Counted from the stretch's first letter, positions 9,374-18,071 are shown. The stretch: 64,000 bases of DNA from Phycisphaerae bacterium (GCA_017993835.1 JAGOLX010000001.1:176372-240371); one strand, 5' to 3'. Numbers and translations are program-made. Notes: a model not told the origin generated them from the sequence alone.

Positions 9374-10753
9374 TCACTGGAGCAGAGTTCGGAGGACCTC
9401 CATGGTCTTAGCGGTTGCTCCCTGGTTCTCGCGGATGATCTGTTGGCCCGCTCTCGCGACCGCTTGGGCATGGGCGCGGTCGGAAAGGCACTTCTTCATT
9501 GTCGCGAGCAAGTCGTCGCTGTCTTTGACCTCGATGGCGCCGTGGCCTTGCAGCAGGACCTCCACCGTCTGGCGGAAGTTGAACGTGTGGGGTCCAAAGA
9601 GCGTGCATTTGCCGAGAGCCGCAGCCTCCATCATGTCCGAGCCACCCATCGGGACGAGGGTGCGACCGACGAAGATGATCTCGGCCAGCGAGTAGAACTT
9701 CCGCAGATCGCCCATCGTGTCGCCCAGGATGACGGCTCTTTGTGGCGAGGGCGTCCCGCCCTTGTCTCTTTGGGCCGGAGTGCCACGACCTTCTTTGGGA
9801 GGCGAGGCCAGGATAGCCTCGTGACGCAAGGGCGGGACGCCCTCGCCACGGGGTGTGCCCTTGAGCCGGCTGTAGCGGACCACGGGAAAGCCCATCTGCT
9901 CAATCAACTGTGCGACCTCGTCGAATCGCTCGGGCTTTCGTGGCACGACGGCCAGGCGGAGATCGCGGAACGCAGGCTCCTGCACGAGGGACTTGTAGAC
10001 ATCCAGGACGATCTTCTCCTCGTCGTTACCGGTGCCCCCAGCGACCCAGAGCCTGGCGGCGCCGAGATTCAACTGCTCGGCCAGGACCTGGGCGCCCTCG
10101 ACGCGGTCGGCCACCTGGGCGGTGTCATACTTCAACGAGCTGGTGACGAGCACCCGCTCGGCGGGACAACCCAGGTCGCGAAACCGCTCGGCGTACTGCT
10201 CGGTCTGGGCCAGGACACGATCGATCCTGCCGAAGAAGGTGCGCGTCACGCACCTGATCCTGCGGTATCGCGAGAAGCTGCGGTCGCTGATCCGCCCGTT
10301 GAGGACAACGACCGGGATGTGCCGCTGGTGGGCGGCGAAGAGAAAGTTGGGCCAGACTTCCAGTTCCATGAGCAGGCAGATGGACGGCTCCAGGCGGTTG
10401 AACGCGCGACGAATGATCCAGGAGATATCGAAGGGGAAGTAGAACACCGACCCCTTGCGCCCGAAGAGCTTGTCCGCCTGGGCGTAGCCCGTGTCGGTCG
10501 TCGTGCTGACGACGATCTCGCAGTCGGGGAACTGCTTCTCGATCTCCGTGACGAGCGTCTTGGCGGCGTTCACCTCGCCCATGCTGACCGCGTGGAGCCA
10601 GATGCACTTTTTGCCGGGTCCCTTGCGGCTCACCTTGCCGAACCGCTGCGCCCAGCCGGTGCGGTATCGCCCGTGCCGGATCACCCGGTACACCAGAATC
10701 GGACTGACGGCCAAGGCCGCCAGGAAGTACACAAGATCTAGAAGCAGTCTCAT
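9374..10753 (-). CDS. waaA: 3-deoxy-D-manno-octulosonic acid transferase, with a repeat-derived internal insert
   Basis: 459 residues; WaaA/KdtA proteins are usually about 420. An N-terminal membrane anchor (LLLDLVYFLAALAVSPILVY) is followed by a GT-B fold transferase with WLHAVSMGEVNAA, ELEVWPN and, in the C-terminal domain, GDTMGDLRKFYSLA and GGSDMMEAAALGKC. It adds Kdo to lipid A at the inner membrane. The extra length is a stretch of about 40 residues (GTPRGEGVPPLRHEAILASP and onward) after RYSRLK, encoded by an inverted-repeat element at 9742-9849. The reading frame remains open. The ATG at 10753 is preceded by AAGGG and a good promoter. Presumed functional. Confidence 0.9.
   Translation of the reverse strand: MRLLLDLVYFLAALAVSPILVYRVIRHGRYRTGWAQRFGKVSRKGPGKKCIWLHAVSMGEVNAAKTLVTEIEKQFPDCEIVVSTTTDTGYAQADKLFGRKGSVFYFPFDISWIIRRAFNRLEPSICLLMELEVWPNFLFAAHQRHIPVVVLNGRISDRSFSRYRRIRCVTRTFFGRIDRVLAQTEQYAERFRDLGCPAERVLVTSSLKYDTAQVADRVEGAQVLAEQLNLGAARLWVAGGTGNDEEKIVLDVYKSLVQEPAFRDLRLAVVPRKPERFDEVAQLIEQMGFPVVRYSRLKGTPRGEGVPPLRHEAILASPPKEGRGTPAQRDKGGTPSPQRAVILGDTMGDLRKFYSLAEIIFVGRTLVPMGGSDMMEAAALGKCTLFGPHTFNFRQTVEVLLQGHGAIEVKDSDDLLATMKKCLSDRAHAQAVARAGQQIIRENQGATAKTMEVLRTLLQ
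9742..9849. repeat. Inverted-repeat element inserted in frame in waaA
   Basis: Perfect 23-bp inverted arms at 9742-9764 and 9827-9849 (inner part AGGGCGTCCCGCCCTTG on the left) enclose 62 bases. The element is 108 bp, a multiple of three, and has no stop in the waaA frame. Confidence 0.85.
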
Positions 10754-10830
10754 CAAGAACCCTTCAACAAGATCCCGCCGGCCCTGTCGGTGGCTGTGCG
10801 GCGAGGGCGTCTGGACCCGGCGCCTTCGGC

Positions 10831-10859
10831 ATGATATGCGTTCCAGCCTTGCGCTTCAA
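10831..10859 (-). promoter_or_regulatory. Promoter of waaA
   Basis: On the minus strand TTGAAG (10859-10854), a 17-base spacer and TATCAT (10836-10831) lie about 78 bases before the ATG. Confidence 0.6.
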
Positions 10860-10890
10860 CTGAGATCCGCCGCGGGAGGGCGGGCGGTGG

Positions 10891-11727
10891 TCACCCCTTC
10901 TCCGGTCCGGAGCTGGCCCAGATGGCTTGCGGCTGATCGCCGATTTGTTCACCCCGACACATCCTCGTGAAGTCACGCTGGGCCTTCAGGCCGGCCGCCT
11001 CGACCAGGGCGACCGCGGGGCCGTTGTCCTGGGGAACGTCGATGAACACGAGCTGCCCGGCGCAGCGACCCAGGGCGTCGGCCAGGAGTGTCTCGCCTGT
11101 GTGGAGGGCCGCGACGCACGGGCCGATCTGGATCGCGTTGGTGCCGCTTCGCGTGCTGACGTATCCCTCCAGCCGCCCGTTCAGACGCAGCAGGTGCACC
11201 CCGTGGGGCGATTCCTTGAACAGACGCGAGAGCATCTTCTCGCGGTCAGTGGCTGTTACCTCTCGGTCGAACGCGAAGATCTCCGCGAACTGCTTTGGGC
11301 CGGCCTGTACGGCGTCGGGTCGGGCCGCTCGCTGCGGGGCCGTCCCCACGTAACGGGTGAGCCGGTACTCCGGGGTGAATCCCAGCTTCTCATAGACCAA
11401 CCGCCCGGCGGCGGTGGCGTCCAGACGCACCGTTCTGACTCCTTGGCCGTCGAGGAAAGCGAGCGAGTGCTTCAGAAGGGCTGTGGCGACGCCCTGGCGC
11501 CGGGAATCGGTATCGACGAGGACCATCGCAATCCAGGCGACGGGGCCGAGGATGCAGGTCACGGTGGTCCCGACGCTGCTGGCGCCCAGTTCACCGATGA
11601 AGCACCCGTCCGGTTGCATGGCCAGGAATCGCCGCCAGTCCGCCTCCAGTTGATTCCACCCCGCCTGGCGCGTGAGCTTGAGCCCCAGCAGGATATCGTC
11701 CGTTGTCATAGTCCGAATGGAGATCAT
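10891..11727 (-). CDS. GNAT-family N-acetyltransferase
   Basis: 278 residues. The N-terminal half is a GNAT fold: MTTDDILLGLKLTRQAGWNQ at the start, then IAMVLVDTDSRRQGVATALL, whose RRQGVA matches the acetyl-CoA pyrophosphate loop (Q/RxxGxG/A), then RLVYEKLGF. The C-terminal half resembles a second, degenerate acetyltransferase domain as seen in YitH-like proteins. The acetylated substrate is unknown. The start at 11727 (ATGATCTCCATTCGG) lies only 32 bases after tRNA-Arg on the same strand, with no obvious promoter between them, so co-transcription with the tRNA is likely. Confidence 0.75.
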   Translation of the reverse strand: MISIRTMTTDDILLGLKLTRQAGWNQLEADWRRFLAMQPDGCFIGELGASSVGTTVTCILGPVAWIAMVLVDTDSRRQGVATALLKHSLAFLDGQGVRTVRLDATAAGRLVYEKLGFTPEYRLTRYVGTAPQRAARPDAVQAGPKQFAEIFAFDREVTATDREKMLSRLFKESPHGVHLLRLNGRLEGYVSTRSGTNAIQIGPCVAALHTGETLLADALGRCAGQLVFIDVPQDNGPAVALVEAAGLKAQRDFTRMCRGEQIGDQPQAIWASSGPEKG

Positions 11728-11759
11728 CGTCTCAGAGCACGCCCGCGATGCGGCGGAAA

Positions 11760-11833
11760 TGTCCCCGGTGCGGCTCGAACGCACAACCTTCAGCTCCGGA
11801 GGCTGACACTCTATCCAATTGAGCTACGGGGAC
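11760..11833 (-). tRNA. tRNA-Arg (CCG)
   Basis: Complete cloverleaf on the minus strand: acceptor GTCCCCG/CGGGGAC with discriminator A, D-stem GCTC/GAGT, anticodon stem TCAGC/GCTGA around loop CTCCGGA (anticodon CCG), five-base variable loop, and T-stem GTGCG/CGCAC with loop TTCGAGC. CCA is not encoded. Confidence 0.95.
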
Positions 11834-11853
11834 CCTGGGTCCGAACAGCGTCT

Positions 11854-11882
11854 TAAGTACGCCAAAACGCCCAGCGCGTCAA
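11854..11882 (-). promoter_or_regulatory. Promoter of tRNA-Arg
   Basis: TTGACG (11882-11877), 17-base spacer and TACTTA (11859-11854) on the minus strand, ending about 20 bases before the mature tRNA. Confidence 0.6.
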
Positions 11883-11913
11883 GCATCAGTTTGCGGAATC
11901 TGTTCCGGCCGGC

Positions 11914-13269
11914 CTACTCGATCCCCAGTTCTCTCTGGATTTCCTCCAGGGGCACGCCCTTCGTTTCCGGCATGTACCAGATGACCCACAGCAGTTGCAG
12001 GACCATCATGATCGCGTAGACGGCGAACACGGGACCGCCGCCCAGGCCGCCGGCGATAGGTTTGAAGGTCCAGGAGACCGCTGCCGCGAGCACCCAGTGG
12101 GTGAACGACCCCAGCGCCTGGCCGCGAGCCCGCACGCGGTTGGGGAAGATCTCACTGATGAACACCCAGATCACGGCCCCCTGGCCGAACGCGTGCGAGG
12201 CGATGAACACGATCAACGCCAGCAGGACCGCCTTGCCGCCGGCCGGGGTGAAATTCTCGCCGTAGATGAAGAACGCAACCGAAGCCGCCGCGAGGCTGAT
12301 GATGTACCCGACCGAACCCACCAGCATCAGACGCTTACGCCCGAAATGGTCGATGATCGCCAGGGCCGCCATGGTGAACACCAGATTGGTGAACCCGATG
12401 ACCACCGACTGAAGCATGGCGCTCTCCTCGCCTGCTCCCGCCATGCGGAAGATGCTGGGCGCGTAGTAGAGAATGGCGTTGATCCCGGAGAGCTGGTTGA
12501 ACACCGCGATCAGGACCGCCAGCATGATCGGTCTGGAGTACTTCCGGCAGAAGAACGGTTCCTGCAGGCTGTGGTGTTCCACGTCCAGCGAGGCTTGGAT
12601 TGCCGCCAGCTCCTCCTCCACAGTGTTTCTGTCCTCGCCGAGGCGAGTGAGGACGGCCCTGGCGTCGTCGGTCTTCTTGCGTGCGACCAGCCAACGGGGG
12701 CTCTCGGGGTTGGCGAACAGCAGGAAGAAGAAGGCCGCGGCGGGGAAGGCCTCCACGCCGAACATCCATCGCCAGTCCACGTCGCCCAGGTGCATTCGCG
12801 TGATGATGTAGTTTGAGAGGAACGCCAGGAGGATGCCGAACACGATGTTGAACTGGGTGATCGCGACGAGCCGGCCGCGCAGTCGGGCGGGCGAGATCTC
12901 CGCGATGTAGGTGGGGGAGACGACCGTCGTGCCGCCGATGCCGATGCCGCCCAGGAACCGGAAGGCCAGAAAGGAGTGCCAATCCCACGCGCACGCGCTG
13001 CCGATGGCGGAAATGAAGTAGAACACCGCCATGACGATGAGCGTCTTCTTACGTCCGAACCAGTCGGAAGGCCTGCCGACGGTGATCGACCCCAGGATCG
13101 TCCCGATCAAGGCGCTGGCGACGGTGAACCCATACCAGAAGTTGTTCAGGTCATAGACCTTCCGAAGCGCCACCTCCGCGCCGGAGATGACAGCGGTGTC
13201 GAATCCGAACAGCAGGCCTCCCAATGCGGCCACGAGCGAACTACGCATCAACACGCCTTTGTTGGACAC
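11914..13269 (-). CDS. MFS sugar-porter family transporter
   Basis: 451 residues with about 12 membrane segments. Sugar-porter signatures are present: GGLLFGFDTAVISGA at the start, GRPSDWFGRKK between helices 2 and 3, RFLGGIGIGG, PESPRWLV after helix 6, FNQLSGINAILYYAP in helix 7 and PETKGVPLEEI at the end. It should import a monosaccharide or polyol by proton symport, or by facilitation, across the inner membrane. The GTG at 13269 is preceded by AAGGAG at eight bases. It lies 95 bases after two amidohydrolase genes on the same strand, so it may bring in the substrate of that pathway. Confidence 0.9.
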   Translation of the reverse strand: MSNKGVLMRSSLVAALGGLLFGFDTAVISGAEVALRKVYDLNNFWYGFTVASALIGTILGSITVGRPSDWFGRKKTLIVMAVFYFISAIGSACAWDWHSFLAFRFLGGIGIGGTTVVSPTYIAEISPARLRGRLVAITQFNIVFGILLAFLSNYIITRMHLGDVDWRWMFGVEAFPAAAFFFLLFANPESPRWLVARKKTDDARAVLTRLGEDRNTVEEELAAIQASLDVEHHSLQEPFFCRKYSRPIMLAVLIAVFNQLSGINAILYYAPSIFRMAGAGEESAMLQSVVIGFTNLVFTMAALAIIDHFGRKRLMLVGSVGYIISLAAASVAFFIYGENFTPAGGKAVLLALIVFIASHAFGQGAVIWVFISEIFPNRVRARGQALGSFTHWVLAAAVSWTFKPIAGGLGGGPVFAVYAIMMVLQLLWVIWYMPETKGVPLEEIQRELGIE

Positions 13270-13364
13270 GGTCGAGACTCCTTATTCAGGTGCGAGGGAC
13301 AGATTCAACGGTGCATGGCGTGCACCCACGAGTGCCGCGTCATTTTTGCGGCGTCATCTTCATA

Positions 13365-14141
13365 TCAGAGTCGTATCCAGGTCATCGCGTTCTGCGAGCG
13401 GATCTTCTCCTTGTCTGATTCGTCGGCGTCCAGCACGTCGAGCTTCAGCAGGGCGGGGTCCGGATAGTTGAAAGGCACGCCGCTCCCGAACATCAATCGC
13501 TCGACGCCGAGATTCGCGATGAGTTGGCCGATCTCGTTGCCCAGTACGGCGCTCAGACGGGACAGCTCGATGGCGTAGTTGGACGGCAGGCCGCTGTTCT
13601 TCTGGCCCAGGGGAGAACTGGTGTAGCCGACGCCGTTGAGCAGGACGAATCTCGCCTTGGGACAGGTCTTCACGAGCTGGACGATCTCATCCAGCGGCAC
13701 GTCGGGGATGTCCAGCAGCCAGCTTCGCTGGCGATTGTCCTCCGCGCGGATGGGAAGGGAGACGACCATGCCTCGTTCCGTCGCGGCGTTCACCAACTCG
13801 CGACAGCACGGGCCGGCCAAGTCGTAGTTGTGCCACTTCGGATACAGACGCAGGCCGGCGACGCCGATCTCCTCGTGACAGGCCTTCAAGTCGTCCCGCC
13901 AGCCGGCGTAGGACGGATTGACGACCGCAAACGGGATCAGCCGATCGCGATGGCCGGCGACCTCGGTCGCCACTTCTTCGTTGCCCGCCTGGGCGTTGCG
14001 ATAGGTGATCGCGGCGGCGCTGGAGACCACCGCCTTGTCGATTCCCTTGGCGTCCATCAAGGCCAGCAGGGAGGCCGCCGTGTTGTGCCGCAACCGGCGG
14101 AAGGCAAAATGGCCCAGATAGGCGTTCGCATCGACGATCAT
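13365..14141 (-). CDS. Amidohydrolase-family TIM-barrel protein
   Basis: 258 residues, related to amidohydrolase-2 (ACMSD-like) enzymes. It starts MIVDANAYLGHFAFRRLRHN; the metal-binding HxH expected after strand 1 is replaced by NAY. The strand-8 aspartate region reads MFGSGVPFNYPDP, so the usual Asp is also missing. It may not bind metal normally, although the related gene next door keeps the motif. Its ATG overlaps the stop of that paralogue by four bases (ATGA), so they are coupled and may form a heteromer (inference). Substrate unknown; the neighbouring sugar porter suggests a carbohydrate-derived compound. Confidence 0.75.
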   Translation of the reverse strand: MIVDANAYLGHFAFRRLRHNTAASLLALMDAKGIDKAVVSSAAAITYRNAQAGNEEVATEVAGHRDRLIPFAVVNPSYAGWRDDLKACHEEIGVAGLRLYPKWHNYDLAGPCCRELVNAATERGMVVSLPIRAEDNRQRSWLLDIPDVPLDEIVQLVKTCPKARFVLLNGVGYTSSPLGQKNSGLPSNYAIELSRLSAVLGNEIGQLIANLGVERLMFGSGVPFNYPDPALLKLDVLDADESDKEKIRSQNAMTWIRL

Positions 14142-15055
14142 GCGTTTCGCCTCCGCAAGAGCGTCATCATGTTCTCGCCCAGGATCCTGTCCTTATCCTG
14201 TTGGCTGAGGTCCGCTCCGCGAATCCTGCCCATTCCCGCGGTCATGGACATGTCGCAGCCGAAGACGAGCCGGTCCACGCCCAGGACCGCCACAGCCATC
14301 TCCATCGTGCCGTCGTCCGTGACGCTGCCGCTGGTGTCGAGCAGGACGTTCGAAGCGTGGCGCAGCGCCTTGATCGTCCATTCCCAGTCGCCGCCGCCGC
14401 AGAGGTGGCCGCAGATGAGCTTGGCGTCGGGGTAGCGGCCGGCCAGTTCCGCGAGGTGGCCGCCGTCGGACATGCGAGGCTGGTCCTGGACGAAGTAGTG
14501 CGAGTGCGACGCATGGTGCAGGATCGGCACACGCAGCTCGATGGCCAGCTCCACGATGGGAAAGACCACCGGCTCGGTGCAGGTGTATTCGTTGTAGAGT
14601 TTGACGCCGATGAAGCCCCGATCCTGGACGCACCGACGGATCTCGTCCAACGACTCGCGGCTGCAGCCGGGATTGACGTAGCACCAGCCGAGCACCTGGC
14701 CCGGGAACCGTCGCATTGCATCGTCGGTCCACTGGTTGCATTCACGGAAGGCCTCGGGCGTCGCCGGCCGACGGGGTGTCAGGGTCGAACAGCACAACAG
14801 GTTGATTCCCAGCTTGTCCGCCGCCTCGATGAGCTTGCGGTCGTCTGTCTCCCACGTGGACCGGCTGTGGTGAGTCAGATGGGCGTGACAGTCGATGATT
14901 TTGCCGTCGGGAAGCGTGGCGCCCGATACGGAAGCTGCGACTTGGGAGGTCGGGATCGCCGTGATCCCCATCGCCATCGCCCCTGCGGCGGAGCCCTTCA
15001 AGAACATGCGTCTTGAAACACGCGCCCGGTCCGGCATTGTCGCATGGAGGGTCAT
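14138..15055 (-). CDS. Tat-exported amidohydrolase-2 family protein
   Basis: 305 residues. A twin-arginine signal (RVSRRMFLKGSAAGAMAMG) is followed by the barrel: IIDCHAHLTHH carries the HxH metal site, GVKLYNEY the strand-4 region, ILHHASHSHY and LICGHLCGG the further His residues, and VFGCDMSM the strand-8 Asp. This is a decarboxylase/lactonase-type metal hydrolase in or outside the periplasm; the substrate is unknown. The ATG at 15055 has AGGAG about ten bases upstream and gives the Tat signal at the start. The downstream paralogue overlaps by four bases but lacks the signal and key metal ligands. Confidence 0.8.
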   Translation of the reverse strand: MTLHATMPDRARVSRRMFLKGSAAGAMAMGITAIPTSQVAASVSGATLPDGKIIDCHAHLTHHSRSTWETDDRKLIEAADKLGINLLCCSTLTPRRPATPEAFRECNQWTDDAMRRFPGQVLGWCYVNPGCSRESLDEIRRCVQDRGFIGVKLYNEYTCTEPVVFPIVELAIELRVPILHHASHSHYFVQDQPRMSDGGHLAELAGRYPDAKLICGHLCGGGDWEWTIKALRHASNVLLDTSGSVTDDGTMEMAVAVLGVDRLVFGCDMSMTAGMGRIRGADLSQQDKDRILGENMMTLLRRRNA

Positions 15056-15104
15056 TCGTTTGCGTCTCCTGAGATTCTCCCGACCATTGGGTTGTTCTCG
15101 TGCC

Positions 15105-15335
15105 TCAGAACACCGTTCCCAGGAACAGCAGGAGAATGCCGATCGCCGTCCCCGCGAGGGTGATCTGAAGCCACCTCGCGTAGCGCGCATATCCGGGGTG
15201 CTGGTCCTCGAACTCGTGGTAGTAGTCGTCGAGGTCGGAGTCCTCGCCGGGTCGGAGGCGAAGTCGCACGTACAGGTGCGCGCCCACCGACCCGAGGAAC
15301 AGCAGGCCGCCGACGAGATAGAGCAGGGCACTCAT
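15105..15335 (-). CDS. Small two-helix membrane protein
   Basis: 76 residues from the ATG at 15335 (other in-frame ATGs at 15344 and 15347). Two membrane segments (LLYLVGGLLFLGSVGAHLYV and LQITLAGTAIGILLLFLGTVF) flank a charged loop rich in Asp, Glu and Tyr (LDDYYHEFEDQHPGYARYA). No known function. It precedes the amidohydrolase pair by about 50 bases on the same strand. No Shine-Dalgarno is visible, and the nearby promoter predicts a transcript that begins almost at the ATG, so the gene may be leaderless. Confidence 0.6.
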   Translation of the reverse strand: MSALLYLVGGLLFLGSVGAHLYVRLRLRPGEDSDLDDYYHEFEDQHPGYARYARWLQITLAGTAIGILLLFLGTVF

Positions 15336-15342
15336 GCGGACC

Positions 15343-15371
15343 ATCATATGCAATGTGGGACCCCAAGCCAA
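15343..15371 (-). promoter_or_regulatory. Promoter of the small membrane protein / amidohydrolase / MFS set
   Basis: TTGGCT (15371-15366), 17-base spacer and TATGAT (15348-15343) on the minus strand. The expected transcript start is within about two bases of the ATG at 15335. Confidence 0.5.
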
Positions 15372-15383
15372 TCGGAAAACCGT

Positions 15384-15457
15384 GTTCGTAGTGACGCCGC
15401 AAGGCGTTATCTTCTTCTGACGCCAGGAAGAGATGCCCTTACGGGCACACTACGAAC
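15384..15457. repeat. Palindromic GTTCGTAGTG repeat
   Basis: Perfect 10-bp outer arms GTTCGTAGTG / CACTACGAAC enclose three inner hairpins: ACGCC-GCAA-GGCGT, an ATCTTC/GAAGAGAT arm, and TGCCC-TTAC-GGGCA. A related unit lies at 24134-24188. It sits between divergent genes. Confidence 0.75.
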
Positions 15458-15488
15458 ATGCCCTGCTCGATTCGGTTGAGCGGCATCG

Positions 15489-15517
15489 TTGACGCTTGGG
15501 AACCGTTGCACTATCCT
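15489..15517 (+). promoter_or_regulatory. Promoter of the threonine aldolase gene
   Basis: TTGACG (15489-15494), 17-base spacer and TATCCT (15512-15517), about 60 bases before the ATG. Confidence 0.6.
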
Positions 15518-15576
15518 TGCCCATTGTTGAAACGTGCCGGCAATCTGGGGAATTCTGTGATCGAAGGGGTTTGCTC

Positions 15577-16611
15577 ATGCGAATCGTGGACCTGCGCAGC
15601 GACACGGTGACTTTGCCCTCCGACGAGATGCGAGAGGCGATGGCCCGGGCCGAACTGGGCGACGACGTCTTCGGGGAAGACCCCACGGTCAACCGGCTGG
15701 AACGGACGGCCGCCGAGCGGGTGGGCAAGGAGGCGGCCCTCCTGGTCGTCAGCGGGACGATGGGCAACCTGGCCTCCATCCTGACTCACTGCCGACGCGG
15801 TGAGGAAGTCATCCTGGGCGACCAGTGCCACACGTTCGTCTACGAAGCGGGCGGGATCTCCGCCCTCGGCGGCGTCCATCCACACACGGTTCCCAATCAG
15901 CCGGACGGTACGCTTCGCCTGGAGGACATCGAAGCCGCCATCCGGCCGGACAACGTCCATTTCCCCCGCACGCGCCTGATCTGCCTGGAGAACACACACA
16001 ATCGATGCTACGGGGCGCCCCTGCGACCCGAGTACATGGAGGCAGTGGGTCAGTTGGCCCGCGGGCACGGCCTGTCCGTCCACCTCGACGGCGCCAGGGT
16101 CTTCAACGCCGCGGTGGCGTTGGGCGTGAACGTGAAGGTACTGACCCAGCATGTGGATTCGCTCACCTTCTGCCTTTCAAAAGGGCTGGCGGCGCCGGTC
16201 GGCTCGGTGATCTGCGGGTCGAAAGCGTTCATCGCGGAGGCCCGCCGGACCCGCAAGGTCCTGGGGGGCGGAATGCGACAGGCAGGCGTCCTGGCCGCCG
16301 CCGGCATCGTGGCCCTGGACCGGATGATCGACCGGCTCCGCGAGGACCACGAGAACGCCTCCCGTCTGGCGTCGGCCATCGCGAAGATCGACGGCCTGTC
16401 GATCAACCTCTCTCGTGTGCATACCGACATCGTCTATTTCGACGTGGTTCGCGACGGCTTGACCGCTGAAGCATTGGTGAAGGGACTCGACCGAGCGGGG
16501 GTCCGCATGCTCAGTGTCGGCCCAAAGCGGATTCGCGCGGTCACCCACTACGGCATAACCGCCGCCGACGTCAATTCCGCGATTCTCGCCTTGCAGAATG
16601 CGATGCGATAG
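15577..16611 (+). CDS. ltaE: Low-specificity L-threonine aldolase
   Basis: 344 residues, the usual length for this fold-type I PLP enzyme, which cleaves threonine/allo-threonine to glycine and acetaldehyde. It starts [20 protein letters not shown], the family signature, and has [38 protein letters not shown] and the PLP lysine at residue 202 in [15 protein letters not shown]. The ATG at 15577 follows GAAGGGG; in-frame codons upstream do not match the family N-terminus. It converges with nagA, leaving only eight bases between the stops. The symbol assumes the low-specificity type, which cannot be proven from sequence. Confidence 0.9.
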   Translation: MRIVDLRSDTVTLPSDEMREAMARAELGDDVFGEDPTVNRLERTAAERVGKEAALLVVSGTMGNLASILTHCRRGEEVILGDQCHTFVYEAGGISALGGVHPHTVPNQPDGTLRLEDIEAAIRPDNVHFPRTRLICLENTHNRCYGAPLRPEYMEAVGQLARGHGLSVHLDGARVFNAAVALGVNVKVLTQHVDSLTFCLSKGLAAPVGSVICGSKAFIAEARRTRKVLGGGMRQAGVLAAAGIVALDRMIDRLREDHENASRLASAIAKIDGLSINLSRVHTDIVYFDVVRDGLTAEALVKGLDRAGVRMLSVGPKRIRAVTHYGITAADVNSAILALQNAMR

Positions 16612-16619
16612 TCCCGCAG

Positions 16620-17774
16620 TTACCGCTGGAACACGGTCTTTCCTGCGACGAGGGTTCTCTGCACGGACAGGTCGTTTTCCAGGATGACCAGGTCTGCGTC
16701 ACAGCCGGGGGCGATGCGGCCCTTCTTGTGTCCCAGGCCCAGCACGCGGGCGGGGTTCTCCGTGACCGTTCGAATCGCAGCCGACAGTGGGCACTGTGTG
16801 AAGCGAACCAAACGAGCGACCAGTTCGTTCAACGTGACTGCGGTCCCGATCAAGGTCCCGTCCTTGTACCGCGGCGTGCCGTTCCGGCACTCGTATTCCA
16901 GGCCATTGTAGACGTACCGGCCATCGGGCAGGCCCAGAGCTTGGATGCCGTCCGTGATAGTCACGAACCGCTCGGGACCGATTGCCTGCCAGGTCAGGCG
17001 CACGACGGAAGGATGGATGTGGACGCCGTCGGTGATCACCTGGCAAGTGACGTCCGGACGCTCGAACATTGCCGCCACCGGGCTCGGGTCGCGATGGTGG
17101 ATCGAGGGCATCGCGTTGAACGTGTGAGTCACATGCGTGATGCCCATCTCGAAGCCGCGAACAGCCTGGTCGTAGGTGGCTTTGGAGTGCCCGAAGGACG
17201 CGACGGCCCCGTTGCCCAGCAGGGTCCGAACGATTTCCTCACTGCCGGGCAACTCCGGCGCCACGGTCATCATCTTGAGGGTGTCGCCGAGCAGGCCGTA
17301 GATGTCCGCAAGGACCGCAGGCTGCGCCTCCGCGAGGCAGTCGGGCTGGATCATGCCGCGTTTGTGCGGCGAGATGAAGGGGCCTTCAAGATGCGTGCCG
17401 AGCAACTGGGCGCCACCCAGGTCGCGCCCGGCACACTCCGCGGCGACTCGGAGGTGGTCGTTCTTCCGGCCGTGCTTGTAGATGGTCGTCGCAAGGAAAG
17501 CTGTGACGCCGAACCGGGCGCAGATCTGCGAGATCGTCCGCAGCGCCTCGGGTGTCGCGTCCAGTGTGTCTGCTCCCCCGGCGCCCTGGATATGGACGTC
17601 AATGAACCCCGGTGCGACGATCCGGCCCTCGGCGTCGATCGCCTGGTCCGCATCGATCCTCGCGGTTGCGTCGGCAACCCGTTCGATAACGCCGTCCCGG
17701 ACCAGGACGGACCACAACGCGGTGGCATCGTGAGAGTCGTACAATCTGCAGTTCGTGATCAGAAGCGAAGTCAT
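16620..17774 (-). CDS. nagA: N-acetylglucosamine-6-phosphate deacetylase
   Basis: 384 residues, normal for NagA, which converts GlcNAc-6-P to glucosamine-6-P and acetate in amino-sugar and cell-wall recycling. Motifs in order: GRIVAPGFIDVHIQGAGG, GTHLEGPFISPHKRGM, ASFGHSKATYDQA (metal His), GITHVTHTFNAMPSIHHRDP, VITDGVHIHP, and TITDGIQALGLPDG with the catalytic Asp. It ends TENPARVLGLGHKKGRIAPG, as in the family. The ATG at 17774 follows no strong Shine-Dalgarno but has a good promoter. The frame stays open far upstream, an effect of GC bias, so the start was set by the N-terminal LLITNCRLYD strand. Confidence 0.92.
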   Translation of the reverse strand: MTSLLITNCRLYDSHDATALWSVLVRDGVIERVADATARIDADQAIDAEGRIVAPGFIDVHIQGAGGADTLDATPEALRTISQICARFGVTAFLATTIYKHGRKNDHLRVAAECAGRDLGGAQLLGTHLEGPFISPHKRGMIQPDCLAEAQPAVLADIYGLLGDTLKMMTVAPELPGSEEIVRTLLGNGAVASFGHSKATYDQAVRGFEMGITHVTHTFNAMPSIHHRDPSPVAAMFERPDVTCQVITDGVHIHPSVVRLTWQAIGPERFVTITDGIQALGLPDGRYVYNGLEYECRNGTPRYKDGTLIGTAVTLNELVARLVRFTQCPLSAAIRTVTENPARVLGLGHKKGRIAPGCDADLVILENDLSVQRTLVAGKTVFQR

Positions 17775-17851
17775 GTCGTATCCGTCCAAAGCACTATCAT
17801 CTCGGGTCTCATGGGACGGCGAAATCGCCGGCCGTCGTTCCCATTCGTCGG

Positions 17852-17880
17852 AGGATACGAGAGAGCCTTGCACAATGCAA
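17852..17880 (-). promoter_or_regulatory. Promoter of nagA
   Basis: TTGCAT (17880-17875), 17-base spacer and TATCCT (17857-17852) on the minus strand, with a leader of about 70 bases. Confidence 0.55.
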
Positions 17881-17959
17881 GCGTCAAGGTCGCTGTATGC
17901 CGGGGGCGGGGCATGACCGTATCTGCCCACGTGCAATAGGGGTTCGTGAAGACCCTGGA

Positions 17960-18071
17960 GTGCCATTCCCGCGCAAAGCCTGCCCTCGACCTGATTGGGG
18001 GCGGGAATCCCCATCAGGGGACGTGCCCAATCCGACGGTTCCTGGATTCCTGTCTCGCGCAGGAATGACAG
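17960..18071. repeat. Palindromic CATTCCCGCG / GCAGGAATG repeat
   Basis: Begins TGCCATTCCCGCGC and ends GCGCAGGAATGACA, giving imperfect inverted ends. The internal CTGCCCTCGACC...GCGGGAATCC recurs near 57150, and a short CATTCCCGCG hairpin lies at 57346. Such units are widespread intergenic repeats in environmental genomes. Confidence 0.6.
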
